A stretch of DNA of 37,137 nt from an uncultured Acholeplasmatales bacterium (lineage in GTDB: Bacteria; Bacillota_I; Bacilli_A; Acholeplasmatales; Anaeroplasmataceae): positions 1 to 37,137 of the forward strand of contig CAJOQR010000120.1 in the NCBI GenBank assembly GCA_905236965.1, in the 5' to 3' direction. Position 1 is the stretch's first letter; each line of letters starts with the position of its first letter. A program made the position numbers and the translations under genes. The notes beneath the pieces were generated by a model. The model was not told the origin of the DNA, did not search any database, and worked only from the letters and a program-made list of their open reading frames with translations. Positions 9,868 through 19,816 of this stretch are shown piece by piece.

Positions 9868-9945
9868 AAATTTTTTTGTCATTTTTTGTCATTCTTTGTC
9901 ATTCATAAATTTTTTTGTCATTTTTTGTCATTCTTTGTCATTCAT
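9868..9945. repeat. Two perfect tandem copies of a 39-bp unit (aaatttttttgtcattttttgtcattctttgtcattcat)
   Basis: 9868-9906 and 9907-9945 are identical; each contains GTCATT three times at about 10-bp spacing. A degenerate copy lies upstream (9852-9867). Confidence 0.95.
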
Positions 9946-10048
9946 AAATTTATTAAATTACGCTATTTTAATTATCTTTATTTGTTAATTTTAAAAATAT
10001 CATATCATATGTATAAATCCATTTTTATAGCATTTATAAATATAAAAA

Positions 10049-10076
10049 AAGAGGTTAATTTAATTATTAACCTCTT
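10049..10076 (-). terminator. Rho-independent terminator of the pectinesterase gene
   Basis: AAGAGGTTAAT-TTAATT-ATTAACCTCTT hairpin with an A-run on the plus strand immediately before it, i.e. a U-tract on the minus-strand transcript. Confidence 0.9.
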
Positions 10077-10097
10077 CAAAATATTCATTTAATTATT

Positions 10098-13000
10098 TTA
10101 GAATATAATTTCAATGAATCCAATATAACCACTACTATTACCAGTAATAGTTACTGTTCCAGCTTCACTTATTTGATATGTGTAAGGTGATGTATATGCT
10201 GGATCTGTATATGTTGAATCAGTTGTAATAGTTGTACCATCTAAATCAACAGAAACACAATTACTTCCATTATAGAAATATATTACAACTGAACATGCAG
10301 CAGATACTTCAAATGAAATTGTTCCTCCATTTGGAATTGTCAACCAGTTATCTGCACCATTAGTCTTAACACCGCCAGCATATGTAACTTTATTATATGT
10401 TACTGATGTTGAATCAGTTGTATTTACACTAGTTGTTGCATCGTTATGATTTAATGTTTCAGTTGCTTGAGCAGCAGAATAAGATCCACCCTTATAAGTA
10501 ATAGCAATTGTAGATGAAATTGCATTATCAACACTATCAACTACTTCAACATCAAATGATGCAGTTAATGTTCCATAAGTAACAGTAACTGTCTTTGTTC
10601 CTGTTGAAGATGTATCAATTTCGCTTACAGTATAATCACTAGATGTTAAAGTGATATAATTTGTATTTGTTGAATCAAATGCTTTTACAACTAATGTTGA
10701 TGCATCAAATGTACTATCTTTTGCTATTTCAGTAGCTGCACCAGATACTGCAATAGATGCTGCAGTAAATGGTTTAACTAATCCTGCAGGAGCAATTGTT
10801 AAACTTGTTAACCAACCATTAGCTGTTCCAACAATTTTAACTTCAGTTCCTTTTGCAAAATCTAAAGATAATGTTGTAGAAGTTGATGAAACACCATTTA
10901 TTGCTGCTTGATTAGCTGCATATGATTCTAATGTAACTGTACAATCAAATGGAGCAGTAAATGATATAACTGTACCAGCATTAAATTGAGTATAACCATT
11001 AGAAGATGCTGCTAATTTACCAGTTGTTGCGTCAACATCTAATACAAAATCATCACCAATTGTACCAGTAGCATTTTGAATTGATAAGCTAGATGGTATT
11101 TGATAATTCTTTGTTGTAGCTGTATCATCTTCTTCTGTATCAGTTCCGTTAAAATCATATACATATATAAATTCAGGAACAGAAGGTGTAGATACAGTAT
11201 ATTTATCTACCATTGAAATAGCACTAACTCTTGCACCACGACCATAAGCATCTGTTTTAGGACATGCAATATAATATGTTCCAGCTTCAGTTACTTCAAA
11301 TGTGATTGCAACTGCAGATGTACCTGTAACAACATAAGCATTATTTATTTCAGTAGATTTAGTTAAACCAGTTTCATCTGCCGCAGCTATAAATCCAGTT
11401 CCATCATTGCTAGATGATAATCCAACTGTTGATGAATTTGAACCTCCTGTAGAAGCATATGAAATTGTAATTGAACCAGTTCCTTTAAATGTTACTGCTA
11501 AACCATAATTTGTATTTTCTATTGCATAAACACTTCCTGAAGATACTCTTTGAGTTACTTGACTTGAAGCAGCAGTTGAAAGAGTAATAAATCCATTTTC
11601 TTCACCTAATGTTGCTTCAGTCAATGGATCTTTATCAGCACCAACTGCTATTTTTGTTAAATCTAATGAATATTCTTCTGTTTCATAATCTGAAGAAGCA
11701 ACAACTGTATAAGTATCTTCTAAAGAAATACCAGTTATTCTAACAGCTCTACCATTTGTATTTGCAATATAATATGTTCCTTCTTCTAAAGTATATGTAA
11801 TAGTAGATGATGTTGCAGAAGTTGTTACCCAATAACCATCTGTTGATTCTGTAGCAACACCACCAGTTGCCATTGTTCCACCTTTTACCCAAGTTGGGGC
11901 ATCAGTTGGATCAGTACTTGAAACACCCATCCAGCAGTCATTTGATCCAGAATTGTTTCTAAATGAAACAGATAATGTACCAGTGCCTTTAACAACAAAT
12001 TTTAAATAACTCTTATTACTTACTTTTCCTAATTCAAATTGAGTAGATGGTGTTCCAGATTTCCATTTTGAATCAGAACCATTAACAGTTAACCATTCGT
12101 TACCTGTTCCATCTAAAACGCCAGCTGTTGCAGGAGTATCAGCCTCGTAATTTCCAAATGTTAATGCATGAGATTCTGTAACAACTGAAACATCACCAGC
12201 AGTTACTTTTGCATATATTTTTAAAGTTGAAGTTATTTTAGTTTCATTTGTTAATTCAGTTGTATATTCTGAATCAATATATAATCCATCAAGAGTATAT
12301 CCTTCACCTAAAACTTTCTTTAATTCTTTAGCAATTTCTGAAATTTGAGCATTTACTAAATAATTATCTTCATATACAAATTGTCCTTTATATGTATAAT
12401 CAGGAGTTAAACTATCTGTAGCATAAACTTCTAATTCTACAGAAATTGCAGTAGGATTCCAGTTATATGTATAGCTTACGCTACCATTAGATGCTGTAAA
12501 TACAGTATTAAAATCACTATATTCAGCAACTTTAGCTTGATCATCTGCATTAGATGGATCTAATAAAGTAAATGTTTTGCTAATATATAATTCTGCCAAT
12601 TCAGCAGTATATGCTATAGCACCATCACCAGTATTATTATATTCAAATAATAATGTAGGAGTAGGATCAGCATTCATTCTAGTATAACGATCATTTAATT
12701 GAATATAATAAGTTAAAGTATCATCAAATTCAGCAGATGAGCTTAATTTAGTATATTTACCATCTGATTCTGTATAAATACCTGTTGATAAAGCTGATGC
12801 AAATGTAGTAGCATCAAATGCTTTTTCATAATAAGTTTGACCATAAGTACCTTTAGAGAAATGAGAATCAATTTCACAATTCATAATCATTATAGTCATA
12901 TATTTATCCCAACCACGAGCGATTGAAACACAACCATCTTGAGTTTGTTCATCAGCTGTGAATGTACAACCATCAAAAATATAACCAAATGTTTGCTTAT

Positions 13001-15698
13001 CTTGACCCTTAGTAGCTACAACATAACCACCATTCTTTTCAGTTAAACCAGCACCTAATGTCTTAATAGTACAATTATTGAAATATGCTGTTGCAGTTGC
13101 ACCAAAGATATAATCTGTTCTACCTTCAATATAACAATCATTATAATATTGACGACCTAAATCAGCATATAATGTGTCATGATATCCAATAAATGATACA
13201 TTTTCGAATGTAACCATATCACCACGAACAAGTACAGCTGTTGCTTGAGTACCAGTTGTAATTTGTTGTGATTCTACATATCTTGCATGAGTATTATAAT
13301 AATTTGTTAAAGTAACATTTCTAACTTTTACGTTATATGCTTTCTTTGAAATAGTAAATGATGCAGCACCATCAGTAGAATAATTTACACCATTTGGAGC
13401 ATTAATACCATTCATTGCATTAAATGTAATTGTTACACCAGAATTAGATCCAATTCCTGAAGTAGCACCATAACCATATATACTTAAGTTAGGCATATCA
13501 ACATAAACTTTTTCTTCATATGTTCCTTCTTTTATTACTAATGTTTTTAAAGCATCCTCAGAAACACCACATAAATCTAAATATTGTAAAGCTTCTGTAA
13601 CAGAAGGGAATGCATATGTAGCATTTGTATCATCTACATAAGTATGATAATCTAAATCAGGAAAACCTGTATTATATGCAACTTTCTTTGCTGAAGATAA
13701 AGATGCATCAGCATAAACAACTGCATATTCAGATTCAGCATCAAATAATTTATCTACAACTTCAATGTCAAATGATTTAGTAATTTCAGTTTCACCATAA
13801 GTAACAGTAACTGTCTTTGTTCCAGTTGAAGATGTATCAACACTAGAGAATGAATAATCAGAAGAATCTAATAATTCAATATATTCTTCACCATCACATT
13901 TAGCAACTGCTTGTACATAAATTGAAGTAGTTTTTAAAGCTTCATCCTTAGCATAAACAAGTTTATTATGAACTGTTTCTCTAGAAGAATTTAGACCAAA
14001 TGTATAAACATTAATTTCTTCTACAGCATAAACCTTTACTTCATAAGAAGTTGATAATGGATAATTACCAACTGAATCAACTGCAGTATAATTTACATTA
14101 ACAGTATATGTACCAGCTTGAGTTAAATCAACATTAGAATAATCTAAAACATAACCTAAAGTAGCATCAATTGAAGTAGATGGATTAACAACATCTTTGC
14201 TTCCATTTGCATAAGTTAATGTACAAGTTAAACCTGTTGATTCAAAATTAGAGCCAACTAAGAATTGATCTCTTGCACCTAATACAGAAATAGCACTTGG
14301 TGCTGCTTTTTCAACTGTATCAGTATATTTTAAATTATAAATAGCACCTGAACCTGAAGACTTAATTACATATGTTGCAGATTCATCTAAATCAATAGAA
14401 ATTACACCTTGAGTACCACTTACAATTGTTGCAACATCAGATGCAGCATAATCAAAGATTAATTCATCTTCAGTAAATGTAGGTACTACAGTATTATCAT
14501 CAACCTTAGCAATTTTATAAATTTTAAAATATGCATTATTTCTACCTTTAAAATCAAATGATAATACACCAGTTGATTCTGTTGAGAACCAAATTGCTTT
14601 TTGTTGGTTATTTATATCTGGTTGAACAGTACCATTATTAGGATTTGAGTTAGTATTTTCAAAATAAACACCAGATTCTAAATAGAATTTTCCATCAGTA
14701 GTGATTGATGAAGGTTTTGTTTTATTAGGATATTGTGCTATTAATGAATCATAATCAAAATCATATGTTACAACTTCAGTTTCAACTTCCCAACCAGCAT
14801 ATAAATCGAAATCTTCTTCAACAGATGTAGAATCTATGAAAAGATTAGTTAAAGCAGCATCTGTATACCATCTGCCACTAAATTTGCTATAAGGTTTAGT
14901 AGGAACATATTCAGCAAAATCAATTGTGTCACCTTCAGGAACAGAAATTGTTTGGAATAATGTATCAGCATCAATATATAAGTTTACAGAATAAGTAATT
15001 TCATCAAATTTTGCATAAATAGTAGTAGATGATGAAATAGCACTATCAAAATCAAATGGAATTGTTAATGCAGCATCTGTATACCAACCTAAGAAAGTTT
15101 TACCATTTTTAGTAGGATCAGTAGGACGAGCTACTGTTTCACCTGTTGTTACATTAACAGTAGATAATGTTTTACTACCATCCTTGAAAGTAACAGTACA
15201 ACTTTCAATCCAGTGAGCATATACAGTTGTTGATTTAGTAATTGCTTTTGAAAAATCAAATGGAGTTGTGCATGCAGCATCTGCATACCAACCATCAAAT
15301 ACCTTACCATCTGCAGTAGGTGCAGCTGGTTCAGCTACAGTATAACCTGATATAACAGATTGAGTAGATATAGTTTGAGTTCCATCCTTAAATACAACTG
15401 CATATTCATTAACCCATGCAGCATAAACAGCTGTATCCTTATCAATAACAGAACCAAAATCAAAAGCTGTTGTTAATGCTTCATCAGCATACCAACCATT
15501 AAACACTTTTCCATCTGCAGTAGGTGTTTCTGGCACTTCTGCATTATAGCCTGATGTAACAGTTTGAGAGCTTATTTCTGTATCCCCATTATAAAATTTT
15601 ACAGTATAAGTCTTTTCGCCACCACATGAAGCTAAAACTGTTGTTAACCCTAGTACTGCAAATGTACCAAGGCCCAATAAAATCCTTTTCTTTTTCAT
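10098..15698 (-). CDS. Multidomain pectinesterase (CE8) lipoprotein with four N-terminal InlB-type repeats and several Ig/beta-sandwich modules
   Basis: Lipobox LASC. Four repeats ending ...FDFxxxI...ATVYAxW. Catalytic region YAFPSVTEALQYL...VIKEGTYEEKV, GTQATAVLVRGD, FIGYHDTLYADLGRQYYNDCYIEGRTDYIFGATATAYFNNC, ARGWDKY. Confidence 0.9.
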   Translation of the reverse strand: MKKKRILLGLGTFAVLGLTTVLASCGGEKTYTVKFYNGDTEISSQTVTSGYNAEVPETPTADGKVFNGWYADEALTTAFDFGSVIDKDTAVYAAWVNEYAVVFKDGTQTISTQSVISGYTVAEPAAPTADGKVFDGWYADAACTTPFDFSKAITKSTTVYAHWIESCTVTFKDGSKTLSTVNVTTGETVARPTDPTKNGKTFLGWYTDAALTIPFDFDSAISSSTTIYAKFDEITYSVNLYIDADTLFQTISVPEGDTIDFAEYVPTKPYSKFSGRWYTDAALTNLFIDSTSVEEDFDLYAGWEVETEVVTYDFDYDSLIAQYPNKTKPSSITTDGKFYLESGVYFENTNSNPNNGTVQPDINNQQKAIWFSTESTGVLSFDFKGRNNAYFKIYKIAKVDDNTVVPTFTEDELIFDYAASDVATIVSGTQGVISIDLDESATYVIKSSGSGAIYNLKYTDTVEKAAPSAISVLGARDQFLVGSNFESTGLTCTLTYANGSKDVVNPSTSIDATLGYVLDYSNVDLTQAGTYTVNVNYTAVDSVGNYPLSTSYEVKVYAVEEINVYTFGLNSSRETVHNKLVYAKDEALKTTSIYVQAVAKCDGEEYIELLDSSDYSFSSVDTSSTGTKTVTVTYGETEITKSFDIEVVDKLFDAESEYAVVYADASLSSAKKVAYNTGFPDLDYHTYVDDTNATYAFPSVTEALQYLDLCGVSEDALKTLVIKEGTYEEKVYVDMPNLSIYGYGATSGIGSNSGVTITFNAMNGINAPNGVNYSTDGAASFTISKKAYNVKVRNVTLTNYYNTHARYVESQQITTGTQATAVLVRGDMVTFENVSFIGYHDTLYADLGRQYYNDCYIEGRTDYIFGATATAYFNNCTIKTLGAGLTEKNGGYVVATKGQDKQTFGYIFDGCTFTADEQTQDGCVSIARGWDKYMTIMIMNCEIDSHFSKGTYGQTYYEKAFDATTFASALSTGIYTESDGKYTKLSSSAEFDDTLTYYIQLNDRYTRMNADPTPTLLFEYNNTGDGAIAYTAELAELYISKTFTLLDPSNADDQAKVAEYSDFNTVFTASNGSVSYTYNWNPTAISVELEVYATDSLTPDYTYKGQFVYEDNYLVNAQISEIAKELKKVLGEGYTLDGLYIDSEYTTELTNETKITSTLKIYAKVTAGDVSVVTESHALTFGNYEADTPATAGVLDGTGNEWLTVNGSDSKWKSGTPSTQFELGKVSNKSYLKFVVKGTGTLSVSFRNNSGSNDCWMGVSSTDPTDAPTWVKGGTMATGGVATESTDGYWVTTSATSSTITYTLEEGTYYIANTNGRAVRITGISLEDTYTVVASSDYETEEYSLDLTKIAVGADKDPLTEATLGEENGFITLSTAASSQVTQRVSSGSVYAIENTNYGLAVTFKGTGSITISYASTGGSNSSTVGLSSSNDGTGFIAAADETGLTKSTEINNAYVVTGTSAVAITFEVTEAGTYYIACPKTDAYGRGARVSAISMVDKYTVSTPSVPEFIYVYDFNGTDTEEDDTATTKNYQIPSSLSIQNATGTIGDDFVLDVDATTGKLAASSNGYTQFNAGTVISFTAPFDCTVTLESYAANQAAINGVSSTSTTLSLDFAKGTEVKIVGTANGWLTSLTIAPAGLVKPFTAASIAVSGAATEIAKDSTFDASTLVVKAFDSTNTNYITLTSSDYTVSEIDTSSTGTKTVTVTYGTLTASFDVEVVDSVDNAISSTIAITYKGGSYSAAQATETLNHNDATTSVNTTDSTSVTYNKVTYAGGVKTNGADNWLTIPNGGTISFEVSAACSVVIYFYNGSNCVSVDLDGTTITTDSTYTDPAYTSPYTYQISEAGTVTITGNSSGYIGFIEIIF

Positions 15699-15739
15699 TT
15701 TATTTCCTCTCTTTTAAATTTAAAGTTTGTATAAAGCAA

Positions 15740-15754
15740 TGAAAACGCTTTTAA
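15740..15754. promoter_or_regulatory. cre/LacI-family-like operator, downstream of the pectinesterase promoter
   Basis: TGAAAACGCTTTTA; about 13/14 to the cre pattern TGWAANCGNTNWCA. Confidence 0.6.
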
Positions 15755-15769
15755 ATACAATTCGCAACT

Positions 15770-15798
15770 ATTTTAACATAAAAAATAGTAAATGTGAA
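15770..15798 (-). promoter_or_regulatory. Promoter of the pectinesterase gene
   Basis: Minus strand TTCACA-N17-TAAAAT with extended -10 TG (TGTTAAAAT). Confidence 0.6.
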
Positions 15799-15808
15799 GC
15801 GTTTTCTA
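15794..15808. promoter_or_regulatory. Second operator-like site overlapping the -35 box
   Basis: Minus strand AGAAAACGCTTCAC; shares GAAAACGCTT with the site at 15740. CG centres are 54 bp apart. Confidence 0.5.
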
Positions 15809-15922
15809 AAAAAAACAAATTATTGTTAAATGAAAAATTTTTTTCTTTGTTTTCAAGGTGAAAAAATAAAATAAAAAATTTGAATTTTTTGAATTTAAAA
15901 AAAGTTTTTTTAATATAAAAAA

Positions 15923-15949
15923 AGATGCAAATTGTATTAATTTGCATCT
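15923..15949 (-). terminator. Rho-independent terminator of the PL9 lyase operon
   Basis: AGATGCAAATT-GTATT-AATTTGCATCT perfect hairpin, with a U-tract on the minus strand. Confidence 0.92.
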
Positions 15950-15968
15950 AATTTATTTTTAAAATTTA

Positions 15969-18900
15969 TTAATGTAAAACATTATTTAAAGTGATTGTCT
16001 TAGTTGTTGAATCAAATGTCCAAACATTTTCTAAATCAAATTCTAATGTTTTTTCAAATACAACCTCAGAGAATCTAAATAATAAGAAATTACCTTCATC
16101 ATCTTCACCAGATAAATCAAATAGAATTGATGCTGATGAAACTACACCAGAATAATTTTCTTGCCATGTACCATAATTCTTTCCTGTTACATAAGAGCCA
16201 TATTCTGTTGATGATGTTGCTCTACCAATAATAGGGCTACAATTCTTATGAGCTACTTTTGTTTCTGAATATGCAACAGCATATTGATAAGCATTTAATA
16301 ATTCACCATCTAATTGGAATACAACAAATGATACATTATTAGTAGCTGTAATATTACCCATTGCTGATTCAATAGAACCAATGATACCACCATTATAATT
16401 ACCTTTAGCTAAAACTAAACCATCATAATAACAATTCTTAACAGTAGTATTATAATTTAATGTTTCATTCTTAATACGACCAATGATACCACCCATGCAT
16501 CCACCTGCATCTGCACCATCACCTATAATTGCATTTACATAACAATTTGTAATAGTTATTGATACAGATTCTTGATCAGAATTCTTTTGAACATTACCTA
16601 CTATACCACCAGCATATTTATTATATGCAGTAATACTATATTGTAACACAACAGTTGAATCACCAGATGTATATTCATAATTAGAATTTGCATTAGCAAA
16701 ATCTTCTGCCTTCTTTACTGCATATAAATTAGGAATAGATTTTTCATTTGCTTCTGCTTTTATTTCATCAGTATATAAAATTGGGTTAACTAATGAACAA
16801 TTATCAATATAATTATCTCTACCAGATACAACACCAACTAATGCAGATACGCCTTCTCTTCCTCTTGCAGCAATATTAGTCATATGAATATCATATACAT
16901 ATCCACCTTGAAGTTCACCAATAATACCTACTTGACCTTTTGATGTATTCTTATTCCATACAATTACATTATCGAAATTAACATTCATAACTGTACCATC
17001 AGCTACTTTATAGAATATATTAACATTCTTATCAGCAGATTCACCAACAACCTCTAAATTAGAAATTAAATGATCATCACCATTAAATAAGCTTGAGAAT
17101 GGTTTAACATCACTCTTACCTACAATTGTCCAATTATAATCTGAGAAATCTAAATCATTAACTAATTTGAAAATTGTTGTTGTAGTTGCAGGATTTCCAT
17201 CAAATGTACCTTTTGTAGCTAAATCATGGAATTGATCTTGAGTTTCAACATTAATTGTCTTTACATCAAATGAATAAACATTTGCTGTTGATAAATTAGC
17301 TTTTTCCTTATTAAGAATTACATAATAACCATAATAAGAACCAATTGTGTTATCAGCTTCAAATTGAGCTGCAATAAAATCATCAGTAATAGGTTGAACT
17401 TGAACAGTATCTAAAGCAATTAATTCTTGTGCAGTTAAGCTTAATTCAGTAGGACTCCAAACTGAATATACATCACCATAAACATTTGATAATGAAGAAT
17501 TAATAACATAACCAGCGCTATTAAGTACAATTGTTGCATCACCCTTTATATCAATATTACATTCAGGGTCCAAAATATATACATAATATGTATAGCTAGA
17601 TGTTTGTGTTGCATCATCTATCATTGTAGCTTTAACAGTTACAGCATAAACACCAGGAACTGATGTATAAACACCATCAACCTCATAGAATTCAGAATTA
17701 CCATCTGTTGCATACATATAAGTAGTTGTTACATCATATAAAGATGGATTTAAAATTGATTCAGTATTAGAAGATCTATCTAATGCATAAATTTTTGGAG
17801 CAACGAAGCTACCATACATTGTAACTTTAAATGTATCAACTAAAGATGATGAAGATAGACTACCTAATGCTTGAATTCTTGGTCTTACTGTTAATTCAAA
17901 TACTTTATCCTTTGAATAACCACCTGCAGAAATAGATGCAGTTAATTTAACTTTAGTTACAGTTAAAGGAGTATTAATTCTAGCAAAAGAGAATACTGAT
18001 AAAGAAACTGAAATATCTTCTTCATTATCAATATAAATTACATCTTCATTATCTGATGTCCATGTAATTACACAACCATGTAAATATTTACATAATTTAA
18101 AATCTTGATATACTGCATCTTCATTAGTTAATACTTCTAATGTATTATATGCAGATTGAATTAATAATTTATTAGGATCTGTTAATTGACCTAAATCAGT
18201 AATATCATAATGCTTATATTCTTCATAAGAAGATTTATTTAAAACAGCACCAACAGGTTTGCCATCGGCATAAGTATATAAGCTTGATGTTTCTTTTAAT
18301 TGAATATGATCACCCATATTAACAGAACCATCACTATTTCTTAATTCTTTATGTAAAGATAATAAATCTTTTAAATCATTAACAGAATTACACATAGCAT
18401 TAATTGCACTTAAATCCTTAAAATCATCATCTTTAACATATTCTTTTTCAACTATACCAGAATAAAATGAAGTATCAACTAATCCGCTCTTATAAATTGA
18501 TGAATCTCTATAATCATTAAATATAGTATAAATTTCTCCATCACTATATTCAGTTTGGAATATTGAATAAGCAATTGAACCTCTAAATTTATCTGCATTA
18601 TATGAATTATCAGCAGTATCACCATTATCATCACTATTAAAATCATCTTGATTGTTAATATATGATAATAATCCATAATATGAATTATAAGAATTAGTAT
18701 CACGAGCTAAATCAAAATTATTTGATTTATTTGTTGTACCTTTAATACCTCTTACAGAACCAACTGTACCATCTTCATTAAGACCCATACAATTGTTAAA
18801 TGCTGTACAATTTTTTAAATATAAGAAGCCAGGGTTTGAGTTATCACCAAAGCCATGAAGCTTATTATTAAATGATAAGCAGTTTTCAACAATAACATCA

Positions 18901-19796
18901 CCTTCCATTGTTGAACCACCTAGCTTAAATCCTATACCATCACCATTTAAAGTATCATATGAACGATATGTATTACCTTCAGCATCTTTTCTTTCAATTG
19001 TATATGGTAAATAACCATTTTCAAAAGAAACACAGTTATATAAAGCAACTGTACCAATACAACCAGAATCTTGCTTAGCATACATATCCCAACCATCATC
19101 TGAATTTCTAAATGCGATACAACCATCAAATACATTTCCATAACCTACAGTTAATTTAGCCGCAAAACCATCGGCATTTTCACCATATGTAGGTTCATCA
19201 AAATTAGCAAATGATGTACAATTTTTAATTAAATTATAGCTAGGCCAATCTTCTATTGAAGAATCCTCAGATGATGTTCTTCCAAGCTGTAATCCTGTAT
19301 CAGAATTATTATAGAATAAACATTCTTCAACAATATTATAATCACCTGAAATATACATACCATTATCACCGGCATTACATATTTCAATATTTTTGAAATG
19401 CCAGAAATCACCATAAACTTGAATACCACGATAATTTGAATTAAATGGTTGTTCTGCAAAATCAAAAATTACTCTATCATCTTCTGATTGAGGCTTAATA
19501 GTAATATATTTACCATTTTCACCATTATTATATAAACCTAATTTATAACCATATCTATAAGTGCCACCTTCTAATAATAATGTATCACCAGGTTTTGCAT
19601 TAACACTCATTCTTTCAAAAGAAATAGGATTATCTTTTGTTAGGCCATCTCCATTACCATCATAATTAACATAATATATAGAAGTATTTGTATTACTATT
19701 ATTATCGTCGTCTACATTATCCTTACATGAAGCAAAAGTAATAATAGATGAGAAACATAAAGTTAATGCTAATGTTTTAAATAATTTATTTTTCAT
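15969..19796 (-). CDS. Pectate lyase family 9 (PL9)-like lipoprotein, with C-terminal Ig/GLUG-like region
   Basis: Lipobox FASC. YYVNYDGNGDGLTKDNP, KPGDTLLLEGGTY, ENADGFAAKLTVGYGNVFDGCIAFRNSDDGWDMYAK are PL9 (PelX/PelL-like) motifs. Confidence 0.88.
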   Translation of the reverse strand: MKNKLFKTLALTLCFSSIITFASCKDNVDDDNNSNTNTSIYYVNYDGNGDGLTKDNPISFERMSVNAKPGDTLLLEGGTYRYGYKLGLYNNGENGKYITIKPQSEDDRVIFDFAEQPFNSNYRGIQVYGDFWHFKNIEICNAGDNGMYISGDYNIVEECLFYNNSDTGLQLGRTSSEDSSIEDWPSYNLIKNCTSFANFDEPTYGENADGFAAKLTVGYGNVFDGCIAFRNSDDGWDMYAKQDSGCIGTVALYNCVSFENGYLPYTIERKDAEGNTYRSYDTLNGDGIGFKLGGSTMEGDVIVENCLSFNNKLHGFGDNSNPGFLYLKNCTAFNNCMGLNEDGTVGSVRGIKGTTNKSNNFDLARDTNSYNSYYGLLSYINNQDDFNSDDNGDTADNSYNADKFRGSIAYSIFQTEYSDGEIYTIFNDYRDSSIYKSGLVDTSFYSGIVEKEYVKDDDFKDLSAINAMCNSVNDLKDLLSLHKELRNSDGSVNMGDHIQLKETSSLYTYADGKPVGAVLNKSSYEEYKHYDITDLGQLTDPNKLLIQSAYNTLEVLTNEDAVYQDFKLCKYLHGCVITWTSDNEDVIYIDNEEDISVSLSVFSFARINTPLTVTKVKLTASISAGGYSKDKVFELTVRPRIQALGSLSSSSLVDTFKVTMYGSFVAPKIYALDRSSNTESILNPSLYDVTTTYMYATDGNSEFYEVDGVYTSVPGVYAVTVKATMIDDATQTSSYTYYVYILDPECNIDIKGDATIVLNSAGYVINSSLSNVYGDVYSVWSPTELSLTAQELIALDTVQVQPITDDFIAAQFEADNTIGSYYGYYVILNKEKANLSTANVYSFDVKTINVETQDQFHDLATKGTFDGNPATTTTIFKLVNDLDFSDYNWTIVGKSDVKPFSSLFNGDDHLISNLEVVGESADKNVNIFYKVADGTVMNVNFDNVIVWNKNTSKGQVGIIGELQGGYVYDIHMTNIAARGREGVSALVGVVSGRDNYIDNCSLVNPILYTDEIKAEANEKSIPNLYAVKKAEDFANANSNYEYTSGDSTVVLQYSITAYNKYAGGIVGNVQKNSDQESVSITITNCYVNAIIGDGADAGGCMGGIIGRIKNETLNYNTTVKNCYYDGLVLAKGNYNGGIIGSIESAMGNITATNNVSFVVFQLDGELLNAYQYAVAYSETKVAHKNCSPIIGRATSSTEYGSYVTGKNYGTWQENYSGVVSSASILFDLSGEDDEGNFLLFRFSEVVFEKTLEFDLENVWTFDSTTKTITLNNVLH

Positions 19797-19816
19797 ATTA
19801 ATTCATGCCCCCTTCT

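Noticed and set aside
9868-9945. Possible CRISPR array
   Set aside because: Units are directly adjacent with no unique spacers and no cas genes nearby.
9794-10092. Two overlapping plus-strand ORFs (9794-9988, 9886-10092) with repeated FFVIFCHSLSFIN peptide
   Set aside because: They arise from the 39-bp AT-rich tandem repeat and run through the CE8 terminator; no supporting start context seen.
18479-19465. Minus-strand ORFs 18479-18703, 18947-19141, 19253-19465
   Set aside because: Alternate frames inside the PL9 gene, Ile/Met-rich; products of AT bias.
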